DNA of 8,269 bases from NCBI GenBank assembly GCA_031257655.1, contig JAIROF010000015.1, positions 1 to 8,269 of the forward strand, in the 5' to 3' direction. The notes beneath the pieces are model-generated. The model did not search any database. It worked only from the letters and a program-made list of their open reading frames with translations, and was not told the origin of the DNA. The number at the start of each line of letters is the position of its first letter. Within the stretch, counting starts at the first letter, position 1. Shown here piece after piece: positions 5,668-8,269 of the stretch. The DNA is from Prevotellaceae bacterium (GTDB lineage Bacteria; Bacteroidota; Bacteroidia; Bacteroidales; UBA932). A program made the translations under genes and the position numbers.

Positions 5668-7011
5668 CTAAATAAACCTGAACAATCGCCTCCACCTGAT
5701 GTTGAGGGGGAACTTCCGGTCGGGGCTTAGGGAGAGCCATACGAACGAGGCTTTGCCTACGATGTGGTCTTCGGGCACGTAGCCCCAGAATCGCGCATCG
5801 AGGGAGTTGTGGCGGTTGTCGCCCATCATCCAGTAGTAGTCCATTTTGAAGGTGTAGGAGGCGGATTGCTCTCCGTTGATGAAGATTTTTCCATTTTTTT
5901 CCGTCAGCGTATTTCCTTCGTAGACCTCAATGGCGCGGCGGTAGAATGGGAGCGATGCGCTGTCTAAGGCAACGGTGGCCCCCTTTTTGGGTATCCAAAT
6001 GGGGCCGTAGCGGTCTTCCGTCCAGTCCAGGTCGTCGCGCTGCGGGAATACGCGCTGCCCGTAGGCGTCCGGGTCGGTGTTGTTGCGCCTCACCATGTGC
6101 TGTATGTTGGTCAGCTTTCCTATTTTTTCGGCTTCGAGCAGCGTAAGCGGCATTTCGTACAGGCCGTGCTGGGCGCTGTACATGCGGTCGGCCTTGGGAA
6201 TTTGCATGTTATCCAGCAGCTTTGAGTTGATGGGCGTTCCGTTGGTTTGTATGAAGTAGTTATGCTGCATTTGCGGGAATTGCTGCTGCGGCTGCCCGTT
6301 TACAAAGACTTGCCCGTCTACGACCCGTATGGAATCTCCGGGCATGCCAACGCAGCGCTTGATGTAGTTTTCGCGCTTGTCCACGGGGCGCACCAGGATG
6401 GTGTAGTTTTTCCAAACGTTGTCGCGCCCGTACTGCCTCACCAGGGCGTAGTAGCTTTCGTTTTGTCGCTCGGCCACCACCGTGTCGCCCTCCGGGAAGT
6501 TGAACACAACGATGTCGTTGCGCTTCACGGTGGAGTATCCCTTGAGCCTGCGGTAGGGATACTTGAGCCACTCTACGTAGGATGGGGAGTAGCGCGTAAA
6601 GGGCATGGTGTTGTGCACCAATGGCATGGCAATGGGGGTGTTGGGGATTTTTGGCCCGTAGGCAATCTTGCTCACAAAAAGGTAGTCGCCTACCATCATC
6701 GTTTTCTCCATCGAGGAGGTGGGGATGGTGTAGGCTTCGACAAAAAAGAGGCGAATGACGGTAGCCGCTACCACGGCAAAAATAATGGCGTCGAGCCACT
6801 CTAAGGCAACGTTGCGCTTCCGCTTCCCGTCGGCGCCCTTTTTCGGCTTCCAGAATGCCCAGCGCACCCTCCTGGTGACGTATATATCAAACACAACCGC
6901 CAACCCGATGAGAAACCAGTAGTTTCCTAACCAAACCACCCATAGCAGGTAGAGCAGGGCTACAAACCCAAACTTAAACCAGCGGTTGCGCAAAATAGTA
7001 GTGTGCTTCAT
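5668..7011 (-). CDS. lepB: Signal peptidase I (LepB)
   Basis: LepB cleaves signal peptides from exported proteins at the outer face of the inner membrane. The 447-residue protein has hydrophobic N-terminal segments at about 13-42 and a membrane anchor at about 72-92, followed directly by the catalytic motif IPTSSMEKT (96-104) with nucleophile Ser100. The general-base lysine is Lys218 in YIKRCVGMPGD (216-226). The GDNRHNSLDARFWGYVPE motif (397-414) closes the catalytic domain. The roughly 170-residue stretch between the lysine and GDNR boxes is much longer than the minimal enzyme but usual for Bacteroidota. The start at 7011 is chosen because no earlier start codon exists in frame before a stop at 7105-7107. 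A 9-base tandem repeat ends one base before the ATG. dapB lies 185 bases upstream on the same strand, and no promoter is visible in the gap, so co-transcription is likely. Confidence 0.97.
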   Translation of the reverse strand: MKHTTILRNRWFKFGFVALLYLLWVVWLGNYWFLIGLAVVFDIYVTRRVRWAFWKPKKGADGKRKRNVALEWLDAIIFAVVAATVIRLFFVEAYTIPTSSMEKTMMVGDYLFVSKIAYGPKIPNTPIAMPLVHNTMPFTRYSPSYVEWLKYPYRRLKGYSTVKRNDIVVFNFPEGDTVVAERQNESYYALVRQYGRDNVWKNYTILVRPVDKRENYIKRCVGMPGDSIRVVDGQVFVNGQPQQQFPQMQHNYFIQTNGTPINSKLLDNMQIPKADRMYSAQHGLYEMPLTLLEAEKIGKLTNIQHMVRRNNTDPDAYGQRVFPQRDDLDWTEDRYGPIWIPKKGATVALDSASLPFYRRAIEVYEGNTLTEKNGKIFINGEQSASYTFKMDYYWMMGDNRHNSLDARFWGYVPEDHIVGKASFVWLSLSPDRKFPLNIRWRRLFRFI

Positions 7012-7012
7012 G

Positions 7013-7103
7013 TTGTAGTTATTGTAGTTATTGTAGTTAAAGTAGTTAAATGTAGCTAAAGCAGCTATTGTAGCTACTGTAGCTACTGTAGTTATTGTAG
7101 TTA
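7013..7103. repeat. 9-base tandem repeat abutting the lepB start codon
   Basis: Ten units of a TTGTAGTTA-type 9-mer run head to tail from 7013 to 7103; one unit is ten bases (7049-7058). Five units are the exact consensus or one change away (for example 7013-7021, 7022-7030, 7031-7039, 7095-7103); central units carry GTAGCTA variants. The array ends one base from the lepB ATG, so it forms the lepB leader. In the lepB frame it is open for its whole length but contains no start codon. Tandem repeats like this can change copy number by slippage. Confidence 0.92.
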
Positions 7104-7196
7104 CTCATTTACTCAGAAAAACTTTCGGCGACGAAACAGCGCCGCGCGTTGCACCGCGCGCAATCAATCATAATCTCAAGATTTAGCCCTAAAGAT
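7104..7196. other. Gap after dapB with GC-rich inverted repeat and short direct repeat
   Basis: Directly after the dapB stop, AAGATTTAG is repeated at 7178-7186 and 7192-7200. Further on, around 7141-7163, GC-rich DNA contains CGCGCG twice around TTGCAC and can form several alternative hairpins. No U-run follows in the minus direction, so I do not call it a terminator. It may pause or stabilise a dapB-lepB transcript. Confidence 0.45.
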
Positions 7197-7916
7197 TTAG
7201 AAATTCCCCATCAGGTCATTCATTCCGAAGCAGCCTTGCTTACCCCTTATAAATTCTGCGGCAAGCACTGCTCCTAATGCAAATCCCTTTCGATTTTTGG
7301 CCACGTGGCTCAGGGTAATGTAGTCCACGTCGGATTCGTACTTCACCGTGTGCGTACCGCATACGCCAGGCTTTCGCAGCGATACGACGGGGAGCACGTC
7401 TTCCGTATCCGAGGCCTGGTTGACCCATTTTTTCAGCAGCTTCAGCTCGGACATCATCGCTTCGGCTAAGGTAACGGCGGTTCCGCTCGGCGCATCCTTT
7501 TTTTCGGTATGGTGCACCTCCTCCATGCTTGGCCTGTAGGCGCCGGCAAAGTTCATCATGGCGGCCAGCATTTTGTTGATGCGCAAAAAGATGTTCACCC
7601 CTACGCTGTAGTTGGAGGCGTAAAAAAAGGCGCCTTTCCGCTCCTCGCACTCCCGCTTGACGTCCTCCAGCTGCTCGAGCCAGCCCGTTGAGCCGCATAC
7701 CACCGGAATGCCTGCCGCAAGGCAGCGGCGGATGTTGCCTGCCGCGGTGTGCGGCGAGGTAAATTCTATGGCAACATCGCATTTTTTCAAATTTTCGGGC
7801 GTCAGCTCATGCCGGTTATCCACGTCAACAGTGAGCGAAATGTGGTGGTTTCGCGCCAACGCCTCTGCTGCTACTTCTTTTCCCATTTTGCCGTACCCTA
7901 TAAGAGCGATGTTCAT
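7197..7916 (-). CDS. dapB: 4-hydroxy-tetrahydrodipicolinate reductase (DapB)
   Basis: DapB reduces the heterocyclic product of DapA with NAD(P)H in the cytoplasm, in the pathway to diaminopimelate and lysine. The protein begins MNIALIGYGKMG, a Rossmann nucleotide-binding motif with GYGKMG at residues 7-12. A longer in-frame start at 7988 would put 24 extra residues before this motif, so I chose ATG 7916, giving 239 residues. FTSPHTA (52-58) and CGSTGW (74-79) follow. The catalytic signature EEVHHTEKKDAPSGTA (132-147) holds His135/His136 and Lys139, matching E. coli His159/His160/Lys163. The C-terminal domain includes GTHTVKYES and a KNRKGFALGAVLAAEF segment. It is shorter than the E. coli protein (273), as expected for Bacteroidota. 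lepB follows on the same strand. Nothing looks broken. Confidence 0.97.
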   Translation of the reverse strand: MNIALIGYGKMGKEVAAEALARNHHISLTVDVDNRHELTPENLKKCDVAIEFTSPHTAAGNIRRCLAAGIPVVCGSTGWLEQLEDVKRECEERKGAFFYASNYSVGVNIFLRINKMLAAMMNFAGAYRPSMEEVHHTEKKDAPSGTAVTLAEAMMSELKLLKKWVNQASDTEDVLPVVSLRKPGVCGTHTVKYESDVDYITLSHVAKNRKGFALGAVLAAEFIRGKQGCFGMNDLMGNF

Positions 7917-7945
7917 ACCTGTTTTTATATTTAGTCTTGAATAAT

Positions 7946-7979
7946 TTGCGTAAAAGTACGCAATGGCGCTCAATGCGCC
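7946..7979 (-). other. Two adjacent small hairpins in the dapB leader
   Basis: TTGCGTA/TACGCAA (7946-7952, 7957-7963) pair perfectly around AAAG. Two bases later, GGCGC/GCGCC (7965-7969, 7975-7979) pair around TCAAT. Both lie 30-65 bases upstream of the dapB start. They may fold in the leader RNA or be protein-binding sites. I do not recognise a known lysine riboswitch here; the leader is too short for one. Confidence 0.45.
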
Positions 7980-8045
7980 TTCCTTCACGCAGCTAATTTA
8001 TACGAATTGAGCGGAGCGCTTCGCCGATGAATCGTTTTGCTGCCG

Positions 8046-8076
8046 CAAAAGTACATGAAAAACTCTGGTTTCCCAA
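8046..8076 (-). promoter_or_regulatory. Candidate Bacteroidota promoter for dapB-lepB
   Basis: On the minus strand, TTG (8076-8074), a 20-base spacer and TACTTTTG (8053-8046) fit the TTTG/TAnnTTTG consensus. Transcription would start near 8039, giving a dapB leader of about 120 bases. A/T tracts at 8088-8121 lie just upstream and could act as curved or UP-like DNA. Confidence 0.6.
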
Positions 8077-8087
8077 GCGCGAGCAAC

Positions 8088-8121
8088 GAAAAAAGTTTTT
8101 TTGCAGAGAAAAAAAAGTTTT
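8088..8121. other. A/T tracts upstream of the dapB promoter candidate
   Basis: Two similar blocks, an AAAAAAG followed by T7 (from about 8089) and A8 followed by GTTTT (from about 8109), are about 20 bases apart, roughly two helical turns. Phased A/T tracts curve DNA and may enhance the adjacent promoter on the minus strand. This is inference from composition and spacing. Confidence 0.4.
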
Positions 8122-8176
8122 GTAACTACTCAGGTAGCATATTTCATTGCAATCACAAAAGTAATAAAAATTCTCC

Positions 8177-8255
8177 TTGTGAAAACCTTGTGTTCTTTGT
8201 GTCTTCGTGGTATTTTTCCAACCACAAAGGAACAAAGTTCACAAAGATTTCACAA
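8177..8255. repeat. Imperfect inverted repeat with internal ACAAAG repeats (35-base arms)
   Basis: Arms 8177-8211 and 8221-8255 are complementary at 28 of 35 positions around a 9-base spacer. The right arm and flank repeat ACAAAG four times (about 8224, 8232, 8241, 8252) at 8-11-base spacing; the left arm has matching CTTGTG/CTTTGTG words. From memory, CACAAAG-type wording (often mis-translated as TTKTQRTQ) is widespread between genes in Bacteroidota. It is likely to be an interspersed intergenic element rather than a gene. The element may continue past 8255 towards the window end. Confidence 0.8.
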
Positions 8256-8269
8256 AGTGTGTTTTTGCA

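Larger units (their letters stand above)
7917..8269. other. Region upstream of dapB without a recognised gene
   Basis: This 353-base stretch holds the probable dapB leader with two small hairpins (7946-7979), a promoter candidate (8046-8076), A/T tracts (8088-8121), a second TACTTTTG box on the minus strand (8156-8163) without a matching upstream element, and the imperfect inverted repeat at 8177-8255. An 80-codon open frame over 7993-8235 is explained by the repeat and is not called. Confidence 0.65.

Noticed and set aside
6247..6804. 185-codon plus-strand frame and 179-codon alternative minus frame over lepB
   Set aside because: lepB carries intact Ser/Lys catalytic motifs across this stretch. 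Both other frames lack recognisable content.
7013..7103. CRISPR-like array
   Set aside because: Units are 9 bases with no spacers between them. This is a simple tandem repeat and no cas genes are present.
7240..7782. 180-codon frame within dapB
   Set aside because: It is a shifted-frame shadow. The dapB frame is continuous with all conserved motifs, so no frameshift is needed.
7917..8045. Lysine riboswitch upstream of dapB
   Set aside because: The probable leader is about 120 bases with only two small hairpins. It lacks the size and multi-helix junction of that class.
7993..8235. 80-codon minus-strand open frame upstream of dapB
   Set aside because: Its N-terminus (NTTKTQRTQGF) is translation of the ACAAAG-type inverted repeat, a common source of false hypothetical proteins; the rest covers the dapB promoter region.

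Overview
The window looks like a chromosomal segment of a Bacteroidota bacterium, probably order Bacteroidales. Four things point there. dapB is directly followed by a long lepB, which is a familiar neighbour pair in that phylum. Candidate promoters fit the TTG/TTTG and TAnnTTTG pattern of the Bacteroidota primary sigma factor. Start codons are preceded by A-rich stretches rather than Shine-Dalgarno sequences. A GH106 alpha-L-rhamnosidase carries a lipoprotein signal with acidic residues after the cysteine. The species cannot be named from this sequence.

Layout, left to right. Positions 1-1593 (minus strand) hold the N-terminal 531 residues of a GH106-type alpha-L-rhamnosidase lipoprotein, cut by the window edge. 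Positions 1757-2797 (minus) hold the L-rhamnose/H+ symporter rhaT, and 2933-4192 (minus) L-rhamnose isomerase rhaA. A 319-base intergenic region follows, and then a divergent AraC-family regulator at 4512-5438 (plus). Between this regulator and the convergent lepB lies a near-perfect long inverted repeat (5516-5613). lepB (signal peptidase I, 5668-7011) and dapB (4-hydroxy-tetrahydrodipicolinate reductase, 7197-7916) are on the minus strand. A 9-base tandem repeat touches the lepB start codon. The right end (7917-8269) holds the dapB leader, a candidate promoter, A-tracts and a second imperfect inverted repeat.

How the genes work together. The left half is an L-rhamnose module. The rhamnosidase is likely to release rhamnose from a polysaccharide or glycoside, RhaT imports it, and RhaA converts it to L-rhamnulose. 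The divergent AraC-type protein is the obvious candidate regulator. Rhamnulokinase, rhamnulose-1-phosphate aldolase and lactaldehyde reductase are not in the window. The right half is housekeeping: lysine/diaminopimelate synthesis and export-signal cleavage.

The protein genes are all recognisable families and I see no clear new system. The features most worth a second look are non-coding: two intergenic inverted-repeat elements of similar design, the 9-base repeat abutting lepB, the 14-base tandem repeat and hairpin between rhaA and rhaT, and the repeat-rich rhaA/araC control region.
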